Assembly: GCA_964017195.1 (NCBI GenBank)
Contig: OZ024895.1
Coordinates: 17,092,034-17,156,033 of the forward strand
Origin: Siderastrea radians
Lineage: Eukaryota; Cnidaria; Anthozoa; Scleractinia; Rhizangiidae
Direction: 5' to 3'
Length of the DNA: 64,000 nucleotides
Part shown: in pieces, positions 30,985-43,175 of the stretch
Numbering within the stretch: the first letter of the stretch is position 1
Layout: every line of letters begins with the position of its first letter
The notes under the pieces: generated by a model
Databases searched by the model: none
The model's input: the letters and a program-made list of their open reading frames with translations, nothing else
Told to the model about the DNA's origin: nothing
Made by a program: the position numbers and the translations under genes

Positions 30985-31612
30985 GTTTGCTTTACTCTGT
31001 TTCCCCCCCCCCCCCTTTTTTTCGGTACGACCATTGGTCAGCTTCTTTCACCTCACCGTCCTTCCTTTCCCATACTTTTTTACTCTCTTTATTCGGCCTA
31101 TTCCTTCTTCCTCTCTTTCCTATTTTTCTCTCACTTCCCACTTTCCCTTCCTTCCCACTTTCCCTTCCTTCCCACTTTCCCTTCCTTATACTACCCCTTT
31201 GCTGCTTTCTCTTTTCCTTTTTATCTGCTCCGCTCTCCTGTTTCCTTATCCTCCTCTCCTTCCCCTCTTATATATTATCGGTTCCTCTTATATTTCCTTT
31301 CCCTTCCTCTCTCTTCCATCTTTGCCCTTCCTCCTTCACCTCCCCCTCCTCTTTCCTGTCCGTCTTCTCCTTCTCTTCTCTTTTTCTTTTCGTCTTTCAC
31401 TTACCTAGTATTCTCTTTCCCTCTCCTCTTCTTCTCACCCATATTTTTCCCTTCACCTCTGCCTCTCTTTCCCTCTCGTTCTTTCACCTTGCCTTCTCTT
31501 TCCCCACTTCTCATGCTTGTTTACCTTTCCTTTCTCAAATCCATCCTCTTCTTTCCAACTCCGAACCCTTACCTTTCCCTCTCCCTCCCAACTCTTTCCC
31601 GTGGAACACAGT
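30985..31612 (+). repeat. Polypyrimidine tract of about 0.6 kb
   Basis: Almost entirely C and T on the plus strand, with local tandem repeats such as CCCACTTTCCCTTCCTT at about 31137-31185. The three overlapping long open frames across it are Ser/Phe/Leu/Pro-only artefacts of this composition. Confidence 0.9.
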
Positions 31613-33155
31613 TTTAATTATTAGTAGTTTTGATAATTCCCTTTTTTATTGTATCTTAGGTTATATTTTCATCCTTTGTATAAGTAGTGTCATATATTTA
31701 TATTTATTAAAAACTGGACTAGGTATATTGGATTTCTAGCATTTTGATTGGCTCAACGGAGCTAGGCTATCAGCTCATATACCTGCTGCGACCAAATATG
31801 GTCATTGAACACTCAACAACAAAGTGAGCTGAAAGTTTTTCCCTCGCGAGCAACCGGCGAGAAAAATGGACGAGAAAAATCACTTGCCAGCAAATTTAAA
31901 TTAAGCAGAAATTCCAACAGCGTCACCAACAAGCATCACCAACAGCGTCGTCTAACAAAAGTCATAATTGTTTGAAGAAACTGTGCAGAAATAGAAATTT
32001 TTAAAAGCATTAAGCGTTGTGTTTACAATTAATTTCTTTCATCGATCGTCACGTCGATCATTGAAATTGAACAAACGGTAGGTTTTATCAGAAAGGATTT
32101 CCACTTCAAAATATCAAGACAAGACATAAAATAAAACACAGTGAAATGGGGCAGGAGCATTTAATAAAAACTATCACACATTCATGGCAAGTCGGTGCAA
32201 AAATCATGAAGCAGTCTAAACAAGTAAGCCTATAGCTGCAAACTACCAAGAAGGAAGGAAGGGCGAGATTGTTTTTCGGCTTTAACACGCAAAATTGACA
32301 CTGGTTTACCTGCACTTGTTGTAGCTCTGTGCTCCAACAGGTCCAAATGCTCAGATAGAAATCAGATGCCATGTAAACGGAGTTGAATCGCTTTTCCAGT
32401 TGCTTGAATGTTGTTTTTACCATTCCGTCCGCAACCTCTAAACCGAGAACAACTGCATTTTGCGCTTTGCGTTTAACAAACTATGATGGTGAATTCTAAT
32501 GTTCCTCGCTACAGTAATCTTGCTTCTGAGCTGCATAGAAAATACCTCTTTAAGTTCAACTGTTCAAATTTGTTCTGTCTTCAGTTCGATCAAACACGCA
32601 CATGATGGCTCCGTTGTGCGAACAGATTGCAAACTTGTTCATTTCTACTCCAGCAGCTATATGGTGAAATTGTACAGCTTCAATCCGCTTTGAACGATGA
32701 TTACAACAATGTTCAGGAAAAATCAAACATGTACCATATTTCAGAGCCAATAATTATAAGATTTTTTCCAAAACTTGTGCTACTTTGTTCACTTTCGAGC
32801 AGTTTTCATTGATTCATTCAGCTTTGCAATGAAACGCTGCAGCACTTCGCAAGGTTTTGGCGCCTTTTTCGTTCAGTCATGTGATCGATTCTTGTTCCGC
32901 TAAATTTCTTTTCTCATTTTCCCCTTTCTTTCTTGAATTTTTTTTAATAGTGGTTAAGTTTTTAATAAAACAATTATTCTACTCGGGCTTGCTGGATATC
33001 AAATGATTATAACCAACTCGGCGCTACGCGCCTCGTTGGTTATCTATCATTCGATATCCAGCGCGCCCTCGTAGATTTTAATATTTACACTGATTATTGT
33101 AAAGTATGTCGTAATTCAGCCGGCCCGGGGGCTGCAATGTCTTTACTTTATAAAG

Positions 33156-33185
<30 letters not shown>
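31613..33185. other. Intergenic DNA, no gene seen
   Basis: AT-rich DNA with short open frames only. The single clear structure is the hairpin near 32990-33065, followed by a (CTAT)n run. Confidence 0.5.
32990..33064. repeat. Hairpin-forming short inverted repeat
   Basis: GCTGGATATCAAATGATTAT at the left pairs with the reverse complement of ATCATTCGATATCCAGC at the right, and the centre (AACCAACTCGGCGC / GCGCCTCGTTGGTT) pairs again. About 75 bp with almost no loop. Confidence 0.75.

Positions 33186-33189
<4 letters not shown>
33155..33189 (+). repeat. (CTAT)n microsatellite
   Basis: Eight or more perfect CTAT units following TTTATAAAG, the kind of tail often left by a retroposed element. Confidence 0.9.
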
Positions 33190-33665
33190 GATCTCCTCCT
33201 CTTTCCTTTCCCTCCCTTCCCCTCTTGTTTTCCTCAACCTTCCACTCCTTTCTCTTCTTCTTCTCTCTCTCTTTCCTCCCTCCTCCCATCTCTCCTTCTT
33301 TTTCCCCGTAACTGTGCTTCTATTCCACTCTCCTCTCTTTCTCCTCGTCACCATGCTTGACTCTCCTTTCCTTCCTTTCGTTTACCTTTTCGTTCCCACA
33401 CATATCCTCTTTTCTCCGATCTCCTTTCTCTCCCCGTGTACCTTTTCTCCTTCCCCCTTCTTCCCATCTCTTTCCCAACTCCCCATCTTGCCTTTCCCCC
33501 TCATTCCCCACACCTATCCTCCTCTCCCCAACGTCTTCACCTCACATCTTCTCCCCTTTTATTCTCTTCTCCTCCTTTCTTTCCTTCCCCTTCTTTCGAC
33601 TTTCCCTCTCCCCTTTCTACTTTACCGTCTCTTCCTCATCTCTCATTGTAACCTCTTCCAGACTC
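33190..33665 (+). repeat. Second polypyrimidine tract of about 0.5 kb
   Basis: Plus strand almost wholly C/T, non-tandem on most of its length, much like 30985-31612. Long Ser/Leu/Pro frames here are compositional artefacts. Confidence 0.9.
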
Positions 33666-36276
33666 TCGAAGAGTAGAGACGGCACAAAAATTAGAAATGG
33701 AACGCGAAAATAACACGTGCGGGATCTGGAGAAAAGCGGGCACCCCGTCTTTTCCCAGTCTCCATACGTTTCTTGCACTCGTTTTCTCAAACAGTGCTTT
33801 CCCCAATAATCTCGGAGCCTGGAACAACCTACCCTGATTGCTATTACTGCATTTCCCCTCTCCCTTCCCTTTCAACTTCCTTTTTTTCGCCTCTTTTTCC
33901 CCACACATTCTCTCCTACCCTTTCCTTTTTACACCCTCGGTCTTTTTAACAAACACTCTCCAAGGCCTCGAATATTCTGGGTATCACGCAAAAACGACCC
34001 AGATGTAATATTAAATCGTTTAATTACGCAATGTGTCTTCAGAAAGGAAACATACTTAGTACACAATCACCTTTGAGCAAAATTATTTATTTAACCTTGT
34101 AATGTCCAGGTTAGAGAACTGACTACAACGTGAAATGATCAATTGCTAAGCAGATTTACATGACTTTTTGCTATAAATAGTTGTCCTATAAGTGAGAATC
34201 AACTTATCTTACCCGTTGAAAAATTCAGCAAAAATTTCACACAATAAGACACGAAGCAATAAAACAACAATGTTAGTACAATATTAGAGGGGTAGAAATT
34301 TATTCCTAAGAGGGCCTGATCAAATACAAGCGAATGTAAACAAAATTAACCATAGGTATCGTAAACGTGCGATTTATTTTTATTTTTTCCAAATCATGTT
34401 TACGTAGTCAAATTACGAAATTGAACAGCAGATTTATTCAGGATGGAAGTATATTAATCGTAAAATAAGCTACCAACTTATTGATCAAAGTTAATGATAC
34501 AATGTTGATTAAAAAATTCTTCAACGCGATATATTCGACGTCTGTGCCACAGGATCCTTGGCTGTACGGGTCGCCTCTGGTTATTCGTTATGCTTCGATA
34601 AAACACATTTATCTTAAAATTCGTGTCAAACCGAATAATTGTTGGGAACATAGTCATGAGGAAATACATGGACAATATTATAATTTAAGGTACAAAAGTA
34701 ATAGTAGCGGAACATACTCTCCAATCAAAAAATTATCCTCGCAATATTTCAAGATCAATTGCCGTTTTTTTTATTCCAAACAAAGCGGCATAATTAAACT
34801 GACACGAGTGTCTGAAAGAGAGAGCTAACTTTAATAAGCAATCATGTTCGATATGTCTTTATATCGTCAGACACTGCTTTTCTTTTAACAAACAAGTTTG
34901 TAGTTTTATTTTACTTTATTCTATTGTTATTTTTTTAAAACATCCTTTGGCATAAAAGATAGCATCTGGTCAAGAGCACTAAGGCACATGCATAGCTATA
35001 GTATAGCTATAGTACTGCTTTCATACTATTCATAAAACCATTTCTTCAAACGACATCCCCGTCACTTTTATCAAGGGTTTTTGCACCTCTTGCGTCCATA
35101 CGTGCACGTTTTCGATTGTTTTATCTGAAAACGCAGATTTCAAGAACGGCGTTTTGAAAACATTTTTTTTGTCTTTGCCTAAACGCGTTTTCATTCGTTT
35201 TCGTTGTCACGTGATCGACACGTAGACGAATGACAAGGATTATCAAAGCTACATTCTGGTGCCGACTTGTTTCGATTTTATTACGTCTTAATTATGACGT
35301 CATCATTACGTCATCATTATTTTTTCATTGTTTTCGAAAAGCTCTGTTTTGACCGTTTACAAAGCCTAACCATTTGAAATAAAAACGACCAAAAACGCTC
35401 CCGAGTGAACGAGGCCTAAGTTTACATATTACAAAACAATTCGTATAAGTTCTCATGTATATGAGATGATCTTGGAGAAGAAAATATTGAGATCGCCAAA
35501 TAACATATTTGTTATCCTCGCTAAGCCTTAACTCACAAAAATATTCATTAGCATTCAATCATTCAAACATTCAACAGCGTTGTTGACCTGGTATAAATTC
35601 TGTTTTGGAATGAGTGATCTTTTTATTATATTCTACGTGTGGTCAGTTAGTTTAACCGTTATGTCTATATTTTCTCTCCATTATCTGTAAAACTTGACCA
35701 TTCTCCCATTAAGCTTCGGGCTTGCTCATCTTGTGGCATTCTGTTATAGTTCCTGTATATAGACAAATTATTTAATTAGCTAATTACTTAATTACCTAAT
35801 TAATTAATCAATCAATTAAAAGATTAATTAAGCTCAGTTTTCATCGTGACGTCATATTTCGTGAATGACCTCTATAATAAAAAAATTCCGCCATCTTGAG
35901 AATTGATTTCTCAGAAAATTCCCCCCCCCCCTCCTCCCCACCGGATCAAAACCTTATCAAACGAATAAACGAATGCTGCAGACTGCAACTGAAAAGCCGC
36001 TGATTAAAAAGGAAAATAAAATATTAACGTTTTAACCAACATGACAATCAAAACATGGTTACCATGGAAACATTACGATCGCATTGGTTGCGGATGTGTC
36101 AATAAAATGAAGGTTGAGTTGGAAAGGTATGAACAGATTCCTGACGGCGCATCACTCGATTGACTCTGATTGTTGTAGAGTCGGAAGTGTAGAATGATAC
36201 TTTTATCATGCTGCCCTTACCGGGAGATTCCAACGTAACAGCTATGCATGATTCATGTCCTCGCAAAATACTTGAC
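33666..36276. other. Intergenic or possible 3' part of the Ig gene; nothing recognised
   Basis: AT-rich. A decayed inverted-repeat element seems to span about 35080-35415 (GTTTTGAAAAC and CGTTTTCATTCGTTTTCG words; right end GAGTGAACGAGGCCT). If the Ig gene splices at 36280, further cytoplasmic exons could lie here, but I could not identify any. Confidence 0.4.
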
Positions 36277-38716
36277 TTACCTAGATTTCTTGTTTTTGGC
36301 CCCTGCATATCGGAAAAAGAAATACGCTCCAAAGATGGCGAACAAAACAAAAGCGACAGCTAGAGTAGGAGCTAAGGTGGTGTGGGCGTGAAAAGTCAGG
36401 GCATCGAGATTTTCCGCTGAAAAGGAAGTAAATCATGTTAATACAATACAATACAATACATTTATTAACGTCATATGTGGGATGGGGTTGCCCCACATAT
36501 CCGAGCCAGAGGCACATGTATAAAACGCATGACGGAAAAAAACATGAAATGCAACACTTACAATGACTAAAACGATACTTTTAGGAATGATATTGAATGA
36601 GCACAGCAATAAATAAGACACCGAAGAAATAATTTTCCTGGGGCAAAGAGTTATTTTGAGGAGTTTGGCAAGGTTAAAACGTGGGGCGGGGCACTTATTG
36701 CGAAACTGGACGAAGGTCGCACTCCAAGAAATGGAAACCCCTTGGGGATCAGAGATATGTTGACTCATACGAAATACACAGTTTCCCTACTGTTACATCA
36801 GCATTGCTTTTATATCGTATTTGGTTCTTTATTTGTTGCTCATTAGATCCGGTACTTTTTTTTTGTTACGGTGGTCGATGCAAAGTTAATTGTTAACTCA
36901 CACCTGACTCAACTCTAACTAATCCGGTGATTATTTAAGCAATAGTTAAATTAGGGTAGTGCTTTTGTTTTGTGTGTTTTTTTGGCAAAAGGGCTATTTT
37001 ATCAACGTATAAAACACAAATAAAACGTTTCCTGTCAGCATTTCCGTGGAAGCTATTCAAATTTGGTTCCCATAAAACAGAGGCCCGGGTCACGTTTGCG
37101 TGACCGTCATGACCGTCGACCGTGACCTGCGTGACCGTCGAACGGTACATTTTTTTGAGTTGTTCAGTTTAATCTTTTGTCTCAAGGAGATATAATACTG
37201 TTTGGATGATACATTCTTGTGCAGTTGAAATAAGTGTTTGAGTGGGCAAGTATAACAAATGCATTTCGTATCTCACCTTGCGTGCGATACGCTACACCGC
37301 TGGACTGATGTTTACATGATGTCACAAGTAATAACACGTCATATCTATCAGTTCCAGCCTCGTTCCCTGCGATACAAGTGTATAGCCCTGTCATATGTTC
37401 CTCAACAGATTTTATCGTTAAGGCGCTCACTTGAGTACTGTTTTGCAGTATTTCACCATCCCGAGTCCACGAGATCCAGGGTGGTGGATTTCCAGTCACG
37501 CCGCATGGAATTACAACAGACTGCCCTTCAGAAGCTTTGACTTGTGTTAATTCCTGACTCTTGTTCTTTTTGATTCGCGGAGAAGCTAGAAAAATGATGC
37601 AAACGATAATCAATAAATGTATCACAAATTAGGGTGTTTTTTTGCTCGCAATGCCATTTCCTTTATCACCAGCTACACTCTCGTGAAGGGGGATCTTCCA
37701 GTCGGGCAATAAGAAGGAAAAAAAACAAAATATCAAGAAATAAATTAATTGCAAATTAGAGAGGATAATATCTTCCCTATCATTTTTCCAAATTAACCAA
37801 TATATTTCCAATTTCTTGTCTATGATACCTGGAGAAATCCATCAGTCAATTCTAGCAATGGTTATAATCCCTACTTCCACTCACCCCAGGGATTCACCCG
37901 TGCAAAAGTAATTTTTTTGAAAGCAATTTGGCAAATGCTTCAAGGCGGAGGCGAAGGATCTGTTCAACTTGCCCACAGTAAAGTAAACCCGAGAATTCGA
38001 GTCGTTCGTTTTAAGGATTACAGTCGTATCTGGATAACGTTTATTCAGGCTAAACTAAGGCCAGTCCTTTTTCTCATCATTGTTCTGGTGACTGCTCGTA
38101 ACTTAGAGAAAGCCACCTTCGATCGAAGAACTTGGTCACAAATCACTCAGCTTTGCTGATGAATTTTATGTCGTTAAAACAAAGACCAAGTTCTGTGAGG
38201 TCAAAATTACGAGGTTGTCAAATGCCCCCAGATAGACTAATACCCATGGCCAACCCTCGCCCGTGACCGACAATATGGGAAAATGCCGACAGCGAAACCC
38301 GGGGTTTTGTAGGAAAAAAAAAGTTTGCATTCTTACCGATCACAGTAAGCCGCACAGAATCCCTTACAGTAAATGCCTCAAAATCCAGCTTACAGCCATA
38401 GAAACCATCATCTGAAATCGATACACCGTGCAGTCTAAATGAACCGGTTGTCTTATTGCCAAGCCATACGACACGATTTGAATAAGAAACCAAGCTGCCA
38501 CTCTTTGATACAGTCATTAAAGGAGTTGAAATATCTCCATTTTTCCACAGTCCGAACACTAGCCATCTAAAATGCGATCTGTCTGCGTGGCTTGAGTAGT
38601 ACCTCCATGTTAAAGTCACATTGTCGCCACTGTGTGAGAAAGTAGGTTTGGAAGGAGTGCTGGTGAATCGTGATTGAAAACCTGCGAAAAATATAAGTTA
38701 AATTGGTGCTTCATCG

Positions 38717-38747
<31 letters not shown>

Positions 38748-41552
38748 GACCTTGGTAATCGTCACTGTATTTTTGACACATTTTTTTAATAAAATGTTTG
38801 CTTCGTGGCGGAAACATTTGAACGCCACAAAATGCAACTGACGTGGAATCCAATTTCCTTATAAAGTAAAAAGCGAGATTATTGGCTGATAACGGGTAAC
38901 CATTGAGAAAAAAATTGAGTAGTTGTAGTCAGGAGTTGACATAATGAAGTGAATGAACAATGAATGAATGAATAACTTTATTAAAGGTTTGACTCTGACT
39001 TGTTTTCAGATACGTGGTAAAGACGTTTCGGTTGTAAATTGTAGTTATTAAGCATGATTTAAAATTATAGCACGTGCATGCGCGTGCTAAATAGTTGTTA
39101 ATTTCACCATCAAATGAGAAAGGTGGAAGTTTAATAACCGAGTCTGGAAATTTAATAATTCGTTATATGCGAATTCGTTCGTTTGGTATATATACTATAC
39201 AATCTTGGCCCAGTTTGTTTACACACTTAAATCTTAGTGAGTACCTTGACGCAATTCCTCCTCCTCTCCCCACCCCTTCGGTTGCACTTTCTACTTTCCC
39301 CAATCCTCCTCTGCTTTTAGAATCCAAGATGGCGGCTATAGCATTCGCTCGCCCAAATACTTCTCTCCCGTATCAATGGATGTTTGTATCAATGTTGTTT
39401 GCCGTCAATAAAAAGTCTGATGAATCTTCACTTCCTCTATATTGAGTGCATGAAGGGGGCGGGGGAAGCATAATGCTATACTGAGGCCCCCTTATTGATG
39501 TTGTTTTGCCACCAATAAATATCCTGACTAATCGTCAGTCCCTCTAAACAACATTGAGTGCATGAAGGGGTTGGGGGGGGGGGGTGGGAGAATTATGCTA
39601 TACTGATTGTTTGTGTTTCCTTGCAGTTAAAAAGGGAAATGCACGTGCATTCTGCCTTTGTCTCAACCAGTTTTATCCAAGTTTGTGCTCTCTTTATATA
39701 CGTAAAACCGTTCAGATGACATTTTTAAGAATAGCCGATTCCACAAAAATTCTTTCCCAATACAAGGGTTAGTTATTAACGAAATTGTCTCATGATTATG
39801 TCTTTAAAAATATTAGTTTCCACGATATTTGTTTGCAATTTTTGTGTGCCTGCTTTATCGGTTCCATACACTGCAATCAAAATTTGAATTGTTTATTTAG
39901 TCCTACCTCCATTTTAATTAGAATTGGATACCTAGCCGACATGACATGATATTGATGCAATATGGAAATTACCTATTAAACGCGACGCGCGCCTAAAAAT
40001 TCTTTCAGCGTTCCTATTTTCACTTTGACAAAGCTCTGTAGGTGGAAAAGGAGTTCTGCGACAAAATTAAATTTTATCAATAATTTAGGGCAAATTCACT
40101 AAACTGGTGAATCGAAGGTTTCAAAAATCTGCCCATAAATGCATTTATTTAAAATAAATTCCACCCTATTAGAGCCAAGTCAATTCTGCTTGCTTCTAAT
40201 TACCGCGTCAAATTTCCTTTCCTCTGATTACCAACTAAGAAATCTTTCAGCAATGCTCAATTGAAAAAACAAAGCGAGGTTGTTTTTCGTTTCTATGAAA
40301 CATATTTTATATATGCACAAACGTGCAAAATCCTGAAAACACAAACAAAAAGGTAAAATTTTTGAAAAACTTGTCATAGGGGATCCGAATATTGAAGCGA
40401 TGTATCCTCGAAAATAATAGCTCGTTCTTCAAACTCATTAGGCATCTTACAATGGTATTACTACCGAATAAAATTTTATCCGATTGTAAAAGCAGAGCTA
40501 AATCGAAATTTAAATTTAATACAAGTTGTCATGCGGAGGCTGAGTTGAAAGCATCGCTAATTTACATTTTGACTCCGTATTTGTTCAATTCATAATTTAT
40601 TTTCTTTTCCAAAGGCACTAATATTTTCCGCTTTCCATGTAATTTTCTCAACGAAGAAAGCGGCTTTACATGAAATTTTTTTTCAGCCCTTTCCAGTTTA
40701 ATGATACGTTTTACTCAAGTTATTTCTTGGCTTGTCTTGCTTTATATTTTTATCTTCACTGAAAAAGTAGCTCTCTTTCCTCGTTGTGTTTCGTACATTT
40801 TTCAAGTTCATTAGTATTTTGTTTTTAGAATATTTTCTATATACTTCGAAGTTTTACACATATTTTCCCGCTTATCGCAAAATTAGACTACATTTCGTCT
40901 CCTTTCAACATAGCAAATATACTAAATTTCGATTCAGTTTCCATATGGAAAAATGTATACCTAAATCCGAGCTAACGATTTCCTGGGAAGCGTTTATGTT
41001 GCGATAGTTAGTTCTCATTGAACTTTCTACCCATTTTTCCTTTAGAAACTCATTCATTTCTTAAAATTGGTAAATTACGGTGTAAATGTGCATAAGACCT
41101 TATTATTTATGTTCCAGCCCTCCTTTAAAAATGAGGACAAGTTTTCTTTTGACGAAAAGAAAGCTAGAAAGACAAGGAGCGATATATTTCAAGATGGTGT
41201 TAATCAAAAGAAAGCCGAGATGAAAACAAAGAAGTAAAACCATTGTACACAAATATATTCTCAATTAAACTTAGCTAGCGCCAGCGACAAAAATAAAAAT
41301 CTATTCTCAAAACTTACCTTCCACTCCAAAGAAACGCAACAAAGTGCAAAACAACCAAATAAAAAGCATCGCCAACAACAAACAAAAAGGACTGAAATTG
41401 CTGCTTGGGTTACAATTACTTCTCTGTTTTTGAAAATCCTCTTTCAAAGCGGCGTGCGTCGAAGGAAGGTAACATCGTCTCTTAACAGTAAATACTGTAA
41501 TATTGCCATGCGCGTGCCACGGGATGTATACGACGCGAAGTGGATTTGTCAC
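36277..41552 (-). CDS. Two-Ig-domain single-pass membrane protein
   Basis: Four exons on the minus strand joined by phase 1 introns, the usual arrangement for Ig domains: 41552-41318 (leader), 38681-38337 (V-like Ig), 37585-37277 (C2/I-like Ig) and 36416-36281 (juxtamembrane and TM). The predicted product is a surface receptor or adhesion molecule: leader, two Ig domains, short stalk, one TM helix, and a short basic tail. Reading through the last exon reaches TAA at 36277-36279 after ...AKNKKSR. The same place (AG/GTAAGT) is also a good donor, so a longer tail encoded further left is possible. Partners and function cannot be told from the sequence. Confidence 0.75.
36281..36416 (-). CDS. Ig gene exon 4: transmembrane helix and basic tail
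   Basis: Acceptor TTCCTTTTTCAG at its 5' side. Encodes AENLDALTFHAHTT, then the hydrophobic LAPTLAVAFVLFAIFGAYFF, then FRYAGAKNKKS. The positive residues after the helix suit a type I topology. The exon ends at AG/GTAAGTC; without splicing the frame closes one codon later. Confidence 0.75.
36440..36465 (-). repeat. (TACAA)n tail of a retroelement
   Basis: Repeated ACAAT units followed by ATTTATTAACGTCATATGTG. In reverse this reads as a TTGTA-repeat 3' tail, as seen in LINE or SINE copies. Similar text lies near 16640-16665. Confidence 0.5.
37277..37585 (-). CDS. Ig gene exon 3: C2/I-type Ig domain
   Basis: A complete Ig fold: the first cysteine in VVIPCGVTGNPPPWISWTRD with its Trp, then ALTIKSVEEHMTGLYTCIAG with the Y-x-C second cysteine. 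Phase 1 at both ends. One N-glycosylation site (NST) is in the middle. Acceptor TTTTTCTAG. Confidence 0.9.
37629..38336. other. Intron of the Ig gene
   Basis: I see no exon or clear repeat in this stretch between the two Ig exons. Confidence 0.5.
38337..38681 (-). CDS. Ig gene exon 2: V-like Ig domain without the first cysteine
   Basis: Encodes PTFSHSGDNVTLTWRYY, then RFHGV/RLHGVSISDDGFYGCKLDF-like text ending VRLTVIG. The B-strand position normally occupied by Cys reads VTLTWRY, so Trp-only; the F-strand Cys (DDGFYGCKL) is kept. Variants like this are familiar from cnidarian Ig genes. Phase 1 in and out; acceptor TTTTTCGCAG, donor GTAAGAA. Confidence 0.85.
38716..38748 (+). repeat. (CAT)n microsatellite
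   Basis: About ten perfect CAT units in the intron close to the acceptor of Ig exon 2. Confidence 0.9.
39420..39612 (+). repeat. Tandem duplication around TTGAGTGCATGAAGGGG
   Basis: ATTGAGTGCATGAAGGGG then GCTATACTGA occurs twice, about 120 bp apart (from about 39440 and 39553), with a G run in the second copy. Confidence 0.75.
39613..41317. other. Intron of the Ig gene, nothing recognised
   Basis: AT-rich with several short open frames lacking domain character. A plus-strand stretch ending near 41236 is Lys-rich but unconvincing. Confidence 0.4.
41318..41552 (-). CDS. Ig gene exon 1: leader
   Basis: An open frame from ATG at 41552 to donor G/GTAAGTTTT at 41317. It ends with the hydrophobic run FCLLLAMLFIWLFCTLL before GVE. 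The signal peptide may begin at an internal Met (AMLFIWLF), giving a short normal leader. Starting at 41552 would put about 60 hydrophilic residues in front, which would rather suit a type II anchor. The junction with exon 2 keeps phase 1. Confidence 0.6.
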
Positions 41553-42336
41553 CGAGATAAACTATCGTTGTATCTTTGCCCAAACAGGGTTGTTTTGATT
41601 TCGGTTTAGGTTTGCAGTTAGAGTTTGCTTTTTGAAGTTCAAACAATACCTCCCACCAGGGTGTCCTCGTATGGCAGGTGCCAAGGCACAGTTGCAAAAC
41701 CAAAGAAATTACAAAATGTAACGCCTTTCAAAGCCCCTCTAACAACTGCGAGATGCAAGATTGGTCAAAGCAGCGGCCATTCACATGTTTTATCCACCTT
41801 AATTGTGAGGGATTTCTCAAACAAAAAAGATATTAAATTTTATTTTTAATTTTACTTTATGCAAGTAAATTCGAATACGCACTAAAACATCATGAATAAA
41901 TAAACCACAAATTTAAGCACGTAATAATATAGGCGCATAAAGCAAACGTGTTAAAAAGAGAAAAAATTGAATATAGTGCTGAGACGTATTGAAATAGCTT
42001 TTGGCAGGCGCATGTAATCCCATTTTAATTTCTTTCAAATATCGGTCAATAATTGGGTGGATAAGTGCGAAAATATTGCATATGCATGAACAGTGGGTGT
42101 AAATAGTTATTTCTGTCATTATGTCGTCGTTAGAAACCTTTTTTCGGCATCAAAACAATATATTGGCCGACATTCTGCAGCTTAATTACTTCCTAATGAA
42201 TAATTATGTGGCGTTGAGAGTTACTGACTTTTGCCATACAGACGTGCCCTAGATATGAGCATGCGCGTGCTGTGATATGTTCCTACCAACGGGCTATATA
42301 TTTAAACAACAGAGTTCTTCTGCCGAAGGAACTATC

Positions 42337-42452
42337 GTGTGATAGGTTGCCCGAGGAAATGTGATATTCACAACAAATATTAGCCCGAGAACGTAGTTCG
42401 AGGGCTTATATGAAGTTTGAACATCAAATTTCCGAGGAAATCTATCACACAC
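42337..42452. repeat. Hairpin element with GTGTGATAG ends
   Basis: GTGTGATAGGTTGCCCGAGG at the left pairs with CCGAGGAAATCTATCACAC at the right. An inner stem GCCCGAGAACGTAGTTCGAGGGC is centred near 42395. Confidence 0.65.
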
Positions 42453-42487
42453 AAGGCCTGAGAAAGAAGGACTCCATTGTTTTTATT

Positions 42488-42623
42488 GTACAACGCTAAA
42501 TTCTGAGCGAAAATTGCCAAAAACGTGCACTATGCGCTGATAGACGCCCGCTGCTGAGAGACACTATCGTGTCACGTGATCGGTTTCGACCAATGGGAGC
42601 ACACCAAAATTTAGCGTTGTACT
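42488..42623. mobile_element. Short inverted-repeat element (GTACAACGCTAAATT)
   Basis: Ends TGTACAACGCTAAATT on the left and AATTTAGCGTTGTAC on the right, about 135 bp apart, directly beside the hairpin at 42337-42452. Confidence 0.6.
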
Positions 42624-43079
42624 ATAACAGCTCATATCCTGTGATTAAAAAAGAAGTCGTTCGAAAACAGAGTACCAGGAACATGCTTGTTATAACAGAG
42701 AAGTCGTCTGTTTTAGAAACTTCGTAACATTTCTCGTGATTTAGGGGTTGTTTATAAGCCATAGACTCCCTCAATCTTGAACACGCAAATGAAGCGTAAA
42801 ATTGCTCGGCGGATAGGGGTTCGAAATAGCCAGGGCTCGGTTGTTCGAAAGCCGGTTAGAGCTAACCTTGGGTTAAATGTCGACCAAGGTTTCTGATCCT
42901 TTTGTTTAAAAGCATTACCGCTGCTACTTTTAAGTGACGGTTTGAAAGCAGCCAAAGTAAAATTGTTAGGTAAACATTATTCCCTGGAATCCACGTCGTT
43001 GTGGAATAAAAGTGAATTACAAATGCCGCTAATCTTCGGTTAGCTTAACCCTGCTTTGTTCAACAAGAAGTAATTACTA

Positions 43080-43175
43080 AGCCCATGCAGTATGATCTTC
43101 CGGGTGAGTGTAGTCCTGAGGACTGTTTGAGACTGACGTTTGGACGACCTGAGTGGAAGTCATCAACGGAGTGAT
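43080..43175 (+). repeat. Fragment of the CCTGAGAAGGACTGTTTG palindromic family
   Basis: Contains GTGAGTGTAGTCCTGAGGAC, TGACGTTTGGACGACCTGAG and TGGAAGTCATCA, an arm of the element seen complete at 54215-54502. Confidence 0.75.

Noticed and set aside
30854..31739. Three overlapping plus-strand open frames of 184-254 codons
   Set aside because: They run through a C/T-only tract in several frames at once and consist of Ser, Phe, Leu and Pro; this is an effect of composition.
33137..33713. Open frames of up to 179 codons on the plus strand
   Set aside because: Same artefact in the second polypyrimidine tract.
34481..34828. 115-codon plus-strand frame
   Set aside because: No recognisable domain, AT-rich codons and no support from neighbours.
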